Under the pieces are notes generated by a model. That model was not told where the DNA came from and did not search any database. It saw only the letters and a program-made list of their open reading frames with translations. Source: Calliopum simillimum (lineage: Eukaryota > Arthropoda > Insecta > Diptera > Lauxaniidae). Taken from it: DNA of 64,000 nucleotides. The stretch covers positions 4,364,001 through 4,428,000 of the forward strand of contig OX638370.1 of the NCBI GenBank assembly GCA_951812925.1. Direction: 5' to 3'. The first letter of the stretch is position 1. Each line of letters opens with the position of its first letter. The translations under genes and the position numbers were made by a program. Below are positions 46,627-57,723 of the stretch, piece after piece.

Positions 46627-47325
46627 TGTCATTGTCATTGTCATTGTCATTGTCATTGTCATTGTCATTGTCATTGTCATTGTCATTGTCATTGTCATTG
46701 TCATTGTCATTGTCATTGTCATTGTCATTGTCATTGTCATTGTCATTGTCATTGTCATTGTCATTGTCATTGTCATTGTCATTGTCATTGTCATTGTCAT
46801 TGTCATTGTCATTGTCATTGTCATTGTCATTGTCATTGTCATTGTCATTGTCATTGTCATTGTCATTGTCATTGTCATTGTCATTGTCATTGTCATTGTC
46901 ATTGTCATTGTCATTGTCATTGTCATTGTCATTGTCATTGTCATTGTCATTGTCATTGTCATTGTCATTGTCATTGTCATTGTCATTGTCATTGTCATTG
47001 TCATTGTCATTGTCATTGTCATTGTCATTGTCATTGTCATTGTCATTGTCATTGTCATTGTCATTGTCATTGTCATTGTCATTGTCATTGTCATTGTCAT
47101 TGTCATTGTCATTGTCATTGTCATTGTCATTGTCATTGTCATTGTCATTGTCATTGTCATTGTCATTGTCATTGTCATTGTCATTGTCATTGTCATTGTC
47201 ATTGTCATTGTCATTGTCATTGTCATTGTCATTGTCATTGTCATTGTCATTGTCATTGTCATTGTCATTGTCATTGTCATTGTCATTGTCATTGTCATTG
47301 TCATTGTCATTGTCATTGTCATTGG
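46627..47325. repeat. Pure (TGTCAT)n hexamer array, ~116 units
   Basis: About 700 bp of TGTCAT without a single interruption; the first unit upstream reads TGTCAG. It is open in three frames, giving His-Cys, Ser-Leu and Thr-Met dipeptide frames, none of which has coding support. Shorter ATTGTCATTGTCAC occurs at about 46.05 kb. A perfectly pure array of this length points to very recent expansion, or to an assembly estimate. Confidence 0.97.
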
Positions 47326-48489
47326 AATAGATTTTCTGGAAAAAAAAGTATATGCATATTTTTCGATTTTTTCGGCAAAACTATTCAACAAAGTAATGTC
47401 ATCGTACTTCCCCTTAGCCTTTCCTTATAACACTTTCTTGCTAATTACAAATTGAACAATGAACCAAATATAGAAGTACAAGTAAAAGTAGAACGCACGC
47501 ATTAATATCAAGCGTAGTAGATTTGCTCATAAGATGTTGGTTGGCGCTGTAATAGGGGGTGGCCGCTTAATTATACTTTAAAATTATGCGGGAATTATGA
47601 CTTAATCCGGTTGCATAGAAATCATAGTATGTATCTCGCATAGCCCCGAAGCAGGTGGGTGAAGGCAGCAAAAATTAAGCACAACCTTAGATCGACGTCG
47701 CTGATAAACGTGCCAGCGACGAGAGATTACAATCGTTATTATTAATATTATCGTTGGCATTTAGGCCTATGTATTTGGCTATGCAAGGCGGCAGTGACTT
47801 TAGTAGCATGACCTTAATTAACTCAGCAAAGTAGGTCCTGTTTCTCCGCTTCTTCATTTATGCTGCGCTACTTGGGATATTAACATTCTGTAATAACGCT
47901 TCGCGTCTTTGGCCGTTGTTAGCAATTAAATTTTTCAAGGTGATTTGCCTGCGAAAGGACCATTACAGGACATTCAGGTTAAATGCTTTATTTAAACAAC
48001 AACAACAGCAACAACAAATACAACAACAAACTTCACTTGGCTCTTGTGTCATGGCACTGCATAAAGCGTTAATTGTTCTTGAAGCATTGAGTGGCAATCA
48101 ACAACTTATTATCTACACAGGAAGGTAATGGAAATTTGATGACTCACATTTAGTTGAAAGTGCAGTAAATAAATGTGGGAGTAGTACTTGGGTTTTTTTG
48201 AAATAAATTTACTTCAAGGTTATAAAACAATTGAGAGGCGGCAATTGTAAGAATTTGTGTAGTAGCGTACTTTAGACTTTTCGCATTAGGGTTTATTTTG
48301 TCATAAAGCTGCTGAGAGCTTATTAAGCTGTTGCACAGAGTTATGGACGAGTACATTATAAAGTGTATTAATTTTCTTTTTTTGTATGGAAAAACACATT
48401 TTTCTATTTTTTTTTTTTATTATTTAATTTTCATATTCAGACCAAATCTTTAGAGACTTTTCTTTAAAAATTTTTAACTTTTGATTCGA

Positions 48490-49080
48490 AATGTTAAATG
48501 ATTTGATGTTGAATTTTTGGTTCCCTACATCCAAGGGACTACCCTTTGTTGAAGAAAATGTTTTCCTTTAAAATGTCGCAAAAATTCATAAAACGAGTAG
48601 AAACCATGGAAAAAACGAAAAAAGAAATTTAATAAAAATTTTTTGTTCCGACATCCAAGAGGGGACCCTTGGGTGAAAAATTTTTTTTTTCCAGTAAAAT
48701 GTCGTAAAAAGTCATGAAACGCATAGAAAACATGAAAAAAGAAGAAAAAATAATTTTTTTTTTTAACTTTTGGTTCCGATATCCGAGAGGGGACCCTTGG
48801 GTGAAAAAAAATTGTTAACACTAAAATGTCGTAAAAAGTCATGAAACGCATAGGAAACAGGAAAAATAGCAAAAATAAAATTTATAAAAATTTTTGGTTC
48901 CGACATCCTAGTGGGGACCCTTGTGTAAAAAAAACGTGCCATACCCGAAAAAAGCTAATGACGCAGAATCACACGCCATACCCGAAAACCCATATGTATA
49001 AACATTCACGTTGATCGGTTCCGCCGCTTGGGAGTCTATACGGAACATACTGACATACAAACATTATTTTTTATATGTAC
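48490..49080. repeat. Dispersed repeat, copy 2 (GACCCTTGGGTGAAA family)
   Basis: Four units of about 110 bp with GGTTCCGACATCC, GGACCCTTGGGTGAAA and AAAGTCATGAAACGCATAG lie in tandem, then a tail with GGAACATACTGACATACAA. The order matches the 7.2-7.6 kb copy, so both derive from one element of at least 0.5 kb. Confidence 0.78.
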
Positions 49081-50093
49081 AATGTAAATATGTAGATATC
49101 GCTCATTTACTTCAAGAGCGGCATAGCTGAAAAAATGCGAATTTTGAGTTAATGATGCAGAATTATGTCATATTCATATTGTGTAAAAATTTCATATTGA
49201 TATCTTTAACGGTCACCGTTTGAGAACAGAATAACTTTTTCTATTGTAAACTATAAACGTATTTTTCTCAAAATCGAGTATTTTGACTTGTGCCGTTCTT
49301 GAAATATATGAGCGATATATAGACTTCTATCGATGTTGATTTTAATATCATTTCTGTAAGCTTTTTTTCACCCACATTTGTTGTTTTTCTATACCGAATG
49401 TGCATTGCAATGGTTGCCATTTTATTTGAACAACATAAATTTAAAGGATATGAAAACAAACAAATACAAAAACAAAATGGTTGAAAATACTTACTTCTAC
49501 TACTGCTGCTGTTACTGTAAAAAAAAAAAACACCAACAGCAGCGACAACTAAGGAACTTTGATATTAAAATACAACAAAAACTGAGAGAAGAAAAACAAC
49601 TGCACTGTTATTTGTAAACATTTTCAAATTCTCATTCGAGAGTTCATAAAAAACGTAGCCAAAGTTGTTGCTATGACAACAAAAAGGAAAAAACCCATTT
49701 ACGGGGGGTTAAAGGAACATATCAAAAACAAAAAAGTAAAAGAAAAAATTACAAAACACTGCAAGTGCACAAAACCTTAGCGATATTTTAAGTAACGCTG
49801 TGTTAGACGTGTAAGTTAGGTAAAGACATGTGCTTCGATAATATTCGGCATTACTTTGACAAAGTTCTTTTAAGCAAGTAAACGCTGATATGCTGAATAT
49901 TCATAGTTTGGTCAAAATTTGTATGACTGTTGTGTTACTTCTTTTCTGCGGCCATTATTTAAACTTAATATTATTATAGGGCAATATTTGCTTAAGCAGT
50001 AGTTGAAAATATTTTGTGCCTATGTTGCATCCAACATACAATATCTGCAACTAAAGTGATTGACGTTGTGCAATTTGCAACCAAAAAAATGTT

Positions 50094-50109
50094 ACGCATA
50101 CGCCATGTT
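50094..50109 (+). promoter_or_regulatory. 16-bp motif copy 12 (two mismatches)
   Basis: ACGCATACGCCATGTT, with TGCGGCCATTATTTAAACTT about 148 bp upstream and TTGCATCCAACATACAATAT between them. Confidence 0.52.
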
Positions 50110-53100
50110 GAAATATTATAACTTAAGTACTCACGCTTAGTTTACAGTTTATGTAAAGACGATGTTATTGGCTTATGCTTAAGTCAAATGAAGTACGATA
50201 CTCTTCACGCGATACTACTTATTTCTGTTACACCAAACTACAAGCAGTCGCGCATCATCGAAATGCCACGCCAGCAAACAATTGCAAGTCAGCGTTTTCA
50301 TGTTTTTATTTATTTATTTTAAGCTCTCTGAAGGAAGCTAACGAATACACATACCATACAGGAAGTTACACGCGCAACAACATTCTACACTAAAAAAATA
50401 CTAATTCTTTTTCTAAAGCCAAAAAAAAAAAAAAAATTATTTAAAAATTGTATCAACAAAATAGAGCGATGGCAGCAAAATAAACACTGCTGCTGTTGCT
50501 GCAGAAAACATTGCAATGGGATCACACACGCAAATGCTCGTACACTCAGACACATGTTGGTACACATACAGAGTCACATTTGTGTGGACACATAGGAATA
50601 AAGTAAACCGGAAGCATTTTATGAAACGCAGAAAAAATATCCTTATGATAGAGCGAACGAGAGAGAGAGAGTGAAGGGATGCAAAAGTAAATATGACGTA
50701 AAGGAAAGAGAGCAAAAAACAATTATACGAATGACTGTGGAATTCAACATCAGAGTACGTACTATGGAGAAGGGGAACACGTTGTGTAACTTCGAGTAAT
50801 GTTGTATTAGATAGCATTTCGATATAAAATGTTATTTAATTAGTTGATTGCTACGTAATAAAACAACGTTACGTAATTTGTGCAACGTAAGATAAGATAA
50901 CACTACTGTAAAAAATAACGTTGAATTTTCTCCATGAATCTAGTAAATGCTGTTGTTCCACCACCTTATACTTTTCGGTTTGTGCATAGTGTCTTAGCGA
51001 CTTCGATTAGCGACAAAGGGTGCACTGAAATTTATTTTGCCATAGATAACCTTGCAAAGGTTCAAGCATCGGCTTAGTTTTGCTTCATTTCATAACACAG
51101 CGGAGGCCATAAAAATTAATTGGTCTAATTACAAAGGAATTCCAATCTCAGTTTTTTTGCTGTATACAATAAAGAAAGTAACGTACGATATGACGATTAT
51201 TCGTAGTAAAATACCATAATACGTAGGAGAATGTCACGTTATTTTAAAAATAAGGCTTGAATTTTCTCCATTATTCTAGTACGTGCTGTTTTTTACCACA
51301 TTCTATATTCACCTCATACTTATTGGTTTGTGTATATACATTGAAGTTTAACGATTCGATAAACGACACTGTAGCCTCTCAAAAGTTAAAGTATTGATCT
51401 TGCCACAGTTCATAACACAGTGGAGGCCGTAAAAAATTATTCCGTCTAATCAAAAATTTACGACTTTTTTTCTAATCTCGGTTTTTTTCACCTAATTATG
51501 GTGGTTCCTTCTATTTATAAAACTATACGTGTTTTCCAGGATAAAGCATAATTTATTTTAGCCAAATGCATCCCAATGCATAGCCATGAACTTCTTTTAC
51601 AACTTTTCGTTTTTACTTTTCCCAAGTAAATACTTTCTTTTCGAGTTATCATTAATTGAAGTACATATATTGCAATCCCAAGTAAATATAATAAAGTCCT
51701 CTGTATTGAGTTCAAAAACAGTTATTTCGACGGAAGATAACTGGAAAAGTAATGACCCAATTGGAAAAGTTGTGAAAAAAGATTTATTGAGTAAGATTAT
51801 GGGTATTCGATATCGTTGAAGGATATTAATTACGCCGTTTGATGTAAGTGAGATATAGCTTCAAAGAAGGCTTCAAAAAACGATTTGGAGAAGTAAATCT
51901 TAATACCCTTACGTTATAGAAAAATTCCAAGTTCAGATCCATACATGGATGGCCTCTCACCTCCACAATCAACTTAAAAATTCTGAAATGGAAAACCCTT
52001 GTAGCGCTGTTGTCCACATTGCAACTTCAAAAAGCCCCACTGCTAGATTTATGGCACAAGCAAAATCACAAAACGCTTGAAAACACGCGAAAAGCGGAAG
52101 CCCACACATTTTCCCACATGACGCATACAAAAGAGGAAAGAGTGGACGGCAACACAACGCAAAACGGACGCACTTGCCATATACCCGAGGGATGAGGGTA
52201 AGTAAAATTATCACAAAAGTGTCCAACCAACCAACCGACCGAACGTCCGTCAACTAAAGCCCAACGACCGACCAACATTTAACACAGAAACACAAAGCTG
52301 CCAACGTTGACGAATTGTGTTGCACAGATGTTGCTGCTGCTGTTGCATGGAAAGTTAACTGTCACCGGAGACTGACGCAAAATGTCACTGACTCGTTGTG
52401 ACGTAGCGTGACGCCACGGCTATGACTAAGTGCATCTGTCGCACGTGGTTTACATAACGAATGTAACGCTAATTGTAAGGAATGATGACGACGCTCTGCG
52501 CGCGGGTGGATGTTTGGGTTGGGACTACCACACACTTTACGCTGCTGTGTTACCGAGATAAAAAGATAACACACAGCGCGCGCTGACAGACGACAAACTA
52601 CAAAAAGGACATTCGCTCGGTCGCGATTCCAACGGCAACAACCCGCAGATGATGATCAAAACACAAAATGACGACAGCGATGACGACAACAATTTAGCGC
52701 GTGTTTGTAAATCTCCAAGATTTCACGATTTGCACGTATGAGTGATTGTTAAGTAAACAGTTGACAGTAGCGAGCGCAGTAGCAGCAAAAACAAAAACAA
52801 CAGCAACAAAAATGTCACTGCAAACAAAAATGATGCGCCAAAAAGATGATAAGCGAAAAAAAACACTGGAAAAAATATTTAACAAAACCACGAACGTACG
52901 AGAGAAATAATACAACTGCGTGCGCGCGCCATTAATTAACGCCAACAGTGGCAGCAGCTGCAGCCATAATTGTATTTTATTTAAAACAACAACAATGAAA
53001 ACAATTACAATAATAAAGTGTATATACAGTGTCAACAATAATACCGTTATGCCATCATGTATGTCGTGTTTTCATAACTTGCCATAAATGTCAAACTTCG

Positions 53101-53584
53101 ATATAAAAAAAAATGTCAACAGATAAATGGGGCAGGAAATCAATGTTTGCAACAATTTGCTGCTGTACAGGAAAAAAAAAAAGAATTGTGAGGGAGGAAA
53201 TGAAAAGGGGTGAAAGTATGTAAATGTTTAACCATTTCTAGCTAATTCTAGAACCAGCGAGCTACTAAATTCAAATTAAATTTCAGTGTCGCTGCGTTGC
53301 TGACTGAAGCATCTACTCAAACCGAAAAATATAAGGTGAGTTTAGCGTTGTAAAATAGCAACTACTAGAATACTGGAGAAAATTCTACACCCGTCAGTCA
53401 ATGGCAAATATTTGCATAAAGTTCAAACGTAACGTGTTTATAAAAACTAGTATCGCCGGTGGCCAAATTTTGGCCTTTTACTTTGAGATAAATACACTTT
53501 TTCCGAGTGCCTTTTAGTAAAAAAGAAAGCCAGAACATTGAGTATTCATTAATCGTAGCAACATTTTTGATATGCAGCAGGTGC

Positions 53585-54290
53585 AGCATAATATCGGTAG
53601 AGTCCAAAAGTATCGAAAAACATCCAAAATGTCGCTAAAAGTATCGAAGAACATCTACAAAATCGAAAAGAGCTCAAAAGTATCGAGAAACATCTAAAAT
53701 ATCGATAAAAGTACAAAAGTATCGAGAAACATCCAAAACATCGGGAAAGGTCCAAAAGTATCGAGAAACATCCAAAATATCGATAAAAGTCCAAAAGTAT
53801 CGAAAAACATCTAAAATATCGGTAAAAGTCCAAAAGTATCGAGAAACATCCAAAATTTCGATAAAAGTCGAAAGTATCGAAAAACATCCGAAATATCGAT
53901 AAAAGTCCAGAAGTATCGAGAAACATCCAAAATATCGATAAAAGTTCATAAGTATCGAAAAACATCCAAAATATCGATAAAAGTCGAAAGTATCGAAAAA
54001 CATCCGAAATATCGATAAAAGTCCAGAAGTATCGAGAAACATCCAAAATATCAATAAAAGTCCATAAGTATCGAAAAACATCCAAAATATCGATAAAAGT
54101 CGAAAGTATCGAAAAACATCCGATATATCGATAAAAGTCCAGAAGTATCGAAAAAATCGTGAAAAGTCCAAAAGTATAGAAAAACATCCAAAATATCGAT
54201 AAAAGTTCAAAAGTATTGAGAAACATCCAAAATATCGGTAGAAGTCCAAAAATATCGATAAAAGTCCAAAAATATCGAAAAACATCCCAA
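53585..54290. repeat. 19-bp satellite array 4 (diverged, opposite orientation)
   Basis: About 0.7 kb with a clear 38-bp unit built from two 19-mers, close to AACATCCAAAATATCGATA and AAAGTCCAAAAGTATCGAG. It is much more regular than arrays 1-3, so it was homogenised later. The 266-residue minus-strand open frame over it is a repeat artefact. Confidence 0.88.
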
Positions 54291-54785
54291 CGAACGAAAC
54301 AGGTTACGTGCAAGCAAGAGAAAAACAACAACAACAAAATTTCTCTCACTCAACTGTGTCATTCATTTTCTTAACAACACAGCATAACACTGTGGGTGCT
54401 GTTGTTGTTGTAATTATATGGGAAACTTTGATCCTGTTTTTAAATGCCTTATTGGCAACTTTTGAGGAAACTTTGTGTTTTTGTGCATTCTAAACCACAG
54501 TATCTTTCATATAAAATATCGAAAATCGGTTAAATGGTTAGCTTGCAAAAGGGGCGCAAAGAAAACTGTTTACGTATTTACAATATATATAGATAATCCT
54601 TAAATAGCTACTAAGTATTTTTGTTAAAAAAATTCATTCCGAATGACTGGCTTGAATCAAAATTTGAGAGCTTAATTTAATTTAGTGGAAGTACCTGATA
54701 AAATTTCTACTAAAATATGTTTAAACAACGCTCAAAGAGAACTTAAATACCTAAATTGATGGAAAGCTTAAAATTTTTTCTCTAA

Positions 54786-54923
54786 CCCTTTAACGACCAG
54801 GTCTAAATACGCGAAAGAGTTTCAAAATAAAAATACGACAAAATCGAAGAAAGGGGGTTAATAAAACTTTCATTCGAGCAAATGGGGTTCTGGCAAACAT
54901 ACTTGCCTTTAGTCGTTAAATGG
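54786..54923. mobile_element. piggyBac-type MITE, copy 2
   Basis: 138 bp, about 90 percent identical by eye to the copy at 9.4 kb. It starts CCCTTTAACGACCAGG and ends TTTAGTCGTTAAATGG. The right flank is TTAA and the left flank has become CTAA. Sequence identity to the first copy suggests fairly recent spread. Confidence 0.87.
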
Positions 54924-55551
54924 TTAAAGCATAGAGATTGGTAGTAAAATTACAGTAAAACGACGGATTGCATTTACATTTGACTTGTGACATAACAGAC
55001 ATAACGTGATTGCATGCTGCTGACGCACTGCTAATTGAAGCAAATGAAGAGTGACATGAAACACGATAACGCAGTTACAAAGTTCCATTGCAGCAGCAGT
55101 GGCAGCAGTAACATTATACGATAATGACCTGATGGCCCAAAGTAAGAACAACAACAATAACAATAATGGCATAATTACTAGCAAAATTTGCATAACCATT
55201 AAAGTAAAAAAAATAAGTTGTTGATTTAATCATGTATTGTGCAATTGCCGTGGCAACTTTTGTTCGGACAATCAGCTCATAAAACGCCTTAAGTTTACTA
55301 AGCTTAGTGGATATTAGTTTGAAGTCAGCATTTTGCGTCTGTTCTTTTATTGTCATTGTGGCCGAAATTCAAAGATTTTATTGTGGCTTAAAAGAGACTA
55401 CAGAACAAAACAAAACATTTTTAATATCCTTCCAATCTGTTAAGTGTTTGTCAATTCTGACTTTCAAGAAAAATCGTGCCGCCATAGCGGATATTCTCAT
55501 TAAAGACATAGGAACGCCCATTTTCAAATATAGAGACACGTGGACTGCTAT

Positions 55552-56035
55552 TTATGTTTCTGGCCCAGGCAACACTAATGTCAATAGCTAAAATCTGGCA
55601 AACACCATAATAAAGTTTGACATTTTTTTGCACAAACGTACTCACAACGTTTTGACCTACAAGTACTATTTGTTTTGTTTACAGTGAGTTAAAAAAATTA
55701 ATTTTTTCATTGATAATTTAAGCAATTCACGGAATTCGCCTTTGAGCGAGCGTCGGCCACGATTGAATTCATTAAACCAGTTTTTCACTGTGCTATAGGA
55801 ATGTGCTCATCGCCATACAAAGATTTAAGTTCATCGATGCACTCTTGTCGTGAAAATCCATGTCGAAAGTTCTGAAAAATTATCGCACGTGACTGTAAAC
55901 AACACAAATGATGGTCCTATGTCAAAACGTTCTGAGTACGTTTATGCTAAAAAATGTCAAAATTTATTATGGTGTTGCCAGAATTTAGCTATTGAAATTA
56001 GTTTTGCCTAGGCCAGAAATATATATAGCAGCCCA
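55552..56035 (-). mobile_element. Internally deleted mariner, same family as at the left edge
   Basis: Terminal inverted repeats of about 145 bp (outer end GTGGGCTGCTATATATAT on the right, diverged on the left) flank a short piece that, on the minus strand, reads ECIDELKSLYGDEH and, after a frameshift, FNEFNRGRRS: the first helix-turn-helix of a mariner transposase. The rest of the transposase is deleted, so the element cannot make its own enzyme; about 485 bp remain of an expected ~1.3 kb. The long inverted repeats are unusual for mariner, which normally has about 30 bp. Confidence 0.82.
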
Positions 56036-56499
56036 CTTTATCCCACTATAGTATCAAGACTATCTCCATACTGAATTACATAAAAATCCACTCAGTGGCT
56101 TAGCCATGGCAAAATTTTTTTTTTTTTTTTGGAGGCGCGGTAACGCCCACTTTAAAAAAAATGGAAACATTTTATGCTCTGCTGGTAGTTAATTAGGAAA
56201 TAAACCGATTGAAAATCGGGAGTATCGTTTTCGTCGAATATATTTTCTGGATTTCACACAGTTTTCCGACCTCTAGACAAAGTGTTCTTCCGACAGGTCT
56301 TTGATAAAGCCTTTTTATGCTCCCGTAGAGAAGGAGACTTGGCCGGGTTGAAACTTAGGTTCATCCCGAAACCGCCTCAAAAGTTAGAGAGACTCTTAAA
56401 ACGATGTCTGCATCTTTTTTTTTTTTTCTTTTCGTTCCGAGAAAAACCAATGGAGCACTTTTGATTCTACTGAGGGCTCTTTTTGCTAAAAGAAACGTG

Positions 56500-56800
56500 T
56501 GTTTTGGTCATAACTTTATTTTTATTACAAAATCGATATCCAAGGGTGCTTTAGAAATAAAGACTACTTATATTCCTACAAAAATTTTCCGTATAAAAAT
56601 TATAAGTTTTTTTTTAGGAGTATAGATAATATTCGCGTACCAAAATCGATTTTTTTACGTTTTTCAATTACGCGGACGGAAAAACAATTCTTTACTCTAA
56701 AGTATGGGAACTTACGAAAAAAGTGTATAAGGAAAAAAATGCTTGAAATTGTCCAAAAAATACGTGTGAACTTTTTCAGAATGTTATACGTTGACCGAAC
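56500..56800. repeat. Dispersed repeat family D3, copy 1
   Basis: Shares with 58.76-59.06 kb the landmarks GGTCATAACTTT, TGCTTTAGAAATAAA, TATAGATA-TATTC and TTTTTACGTTTTTCAATTAC. Related pieces also sit in the foldback element at 8.1 kb. Confidence 0.72.
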
Positions 56801-57267
56801 ATTTATTATATTTCTCATTTCATATATTGGCGCCCCATGTTTGGATATAAGAACAAAAAATAATGGGTTAATTTGTTGTAGGAAAATTTTCCTTGTATGC
56901 AAAGAGTTTTAACCAAAATGTAGCTTTAGAGGCTTACAGTGGGGTAAAATTTGCAAAAACACGTTATTTTTGGGGATTTTAGCTAAAAAGCAATGTATTG
57001 ATTATGATTATTTTGAGATATAATATTTTTATATACCTTGATTTAAGATAAAAAATTTCAAATATTGCAAGACTCATTTTGCGATATTTTGAGATCGTAA
57101 TGAGAAAAGGTTGTAGCCATTCTATGCAAAATCTCAGCTTGAGATGATTTTTATTTTTTTACCAAACTCGAAAATTTATATAACATTCAGTTAACATTAA
57201 GGTCAAGGAAAAAGTTCTCAAAGTTGTATACTATCGATATCTTTCACAAAAAAAAGTGTATACTTAC

Positions 57268-57399
57268 ATAAAACATTTATCGTATGCGTTGAAACGACAT
57301 TCTCGGTTAATTGCATATTAAGGCCATGACAAATGATGACCAATGAACGTTTATTGGGTTCCACCACAGTGGTGATATTTGATGTTGTAATCCAACCGC
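57268..57399 (-). CDS. sns: Exon 3: second half of the Ig domain begun in exon 2
   Basis: 132 nt, phase 1 in and phase 1 out. It reads GGWITTSNITTVVEPNKRS, then VIICHGLN with the second Cys, then STHTINVL. There is a sequon at SNITT. The F strand has ICHG instead of the usual Y-x-C, so the Tyr-corner residue is absent. The acceptor is TTTCCTTTATAG and the donor is T/GTAAGT. The next exon is 30.7 kb away, and its first bases AT complete a Tyr codon, giving VLYPPSPP, so no constitutive exon is needed in the large intron. Confidence 0.93.
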
Positions 57400-57555
57400 C
57401 TATAAAGGAAAGCAAACATGAAAAAAAAAGAACACAAAGAGAATAATTAAAAGATTAAAATCATTATATTAAAATCAAATAATGTGTTCGCTCACACAGA
57501 GCAACACATACAATACTCCACAGAAAATACTCTTCATTTTCCTGACTTTACTTAC

Positions 57556-57723
57556 CATCTGGACTGATGGTGGTCTTTGATGTCGCATTGCGTATCTGAC
57601 GTCCACCCACCATCCATTTAACCTCGGCAGGTGGATTCGAAGGCGCCGTAGTGCAGGTAAGCGGTACGACATCGCCAACACGTGATTCAGTGAGACCCGA
57701 GACAGCGACATGGGTAGGCGCAA
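57556..57723 (-). CDS. sns: Exon 2: first half of an Ig domain (B and C strands)
   Basis: 168 nt, phase 1 at both ends. It starts with the linker FAPTHVAVSG, then the B strand VVPLTCTTAPSNPPAE with the first Cys, then the C strand Trp in EVKWMVGG, and a sequon in RNATSK. The acceptor is CACACAG and the donor is GATG/GTAAGTA. The donor G combines with GC of exon 3 to give Gly in the turn PDGGW. A 156-bp intron separates it from exon 3, so this Ig domain is split in the middle, as in the other early domains. Its reading frame is also partly open on other strands, but only this frame has Ig spacing and working splice sites. Confidence 0.93.

Larger units (their letters stand above)
26562..57267. 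other. 30.7 kb intron between exons 3 and 4
   Basis: The phase of exon 3 fits exon 4 directly (Tyr codon split 1/2), so nothing here is required for the protein. It is mostly repeats, listed separately. Stretches with nothing recognisable are about 26.6-28.6, 29.8-31.0, 31.7-32.4, 37.9-39.2, 39.3-40.3, 41.2-43.8, 44.6-46.5, 47.4-48.5, 49.1-52.0 and 54.3-54.7 kb, apart from motif copies and microsatellites. Two blocks (32.4-32.8 and 52.0-53.0 kb) are clearly richer in G+C than their surroundings. Confidence 0.7.

Noticed and set aside
46567..47430. Long open frames (287, 264 and 236 residues) of His-Cys, Thr-Met or Ser-Leu dipeptides
   Set aside because: They are translations of the pure TGTCAT array in different frames; a hexamer without a stop is open by necessity.
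53549..54349. 266- and 203-residue minus-strand open frames
   Set aside because: They follow the 38-bp satellite unit and repeat every 38 residues; composition is Phe/Tyr/Asp-rich by repeat, with no domain and no splice context.
57120..57200. An extra Ig half-exon downstream of exon 3
   Set aside because: No Cys/Trp pattern and no splice sites are present, and exon 3 joins exon 4 in phase.
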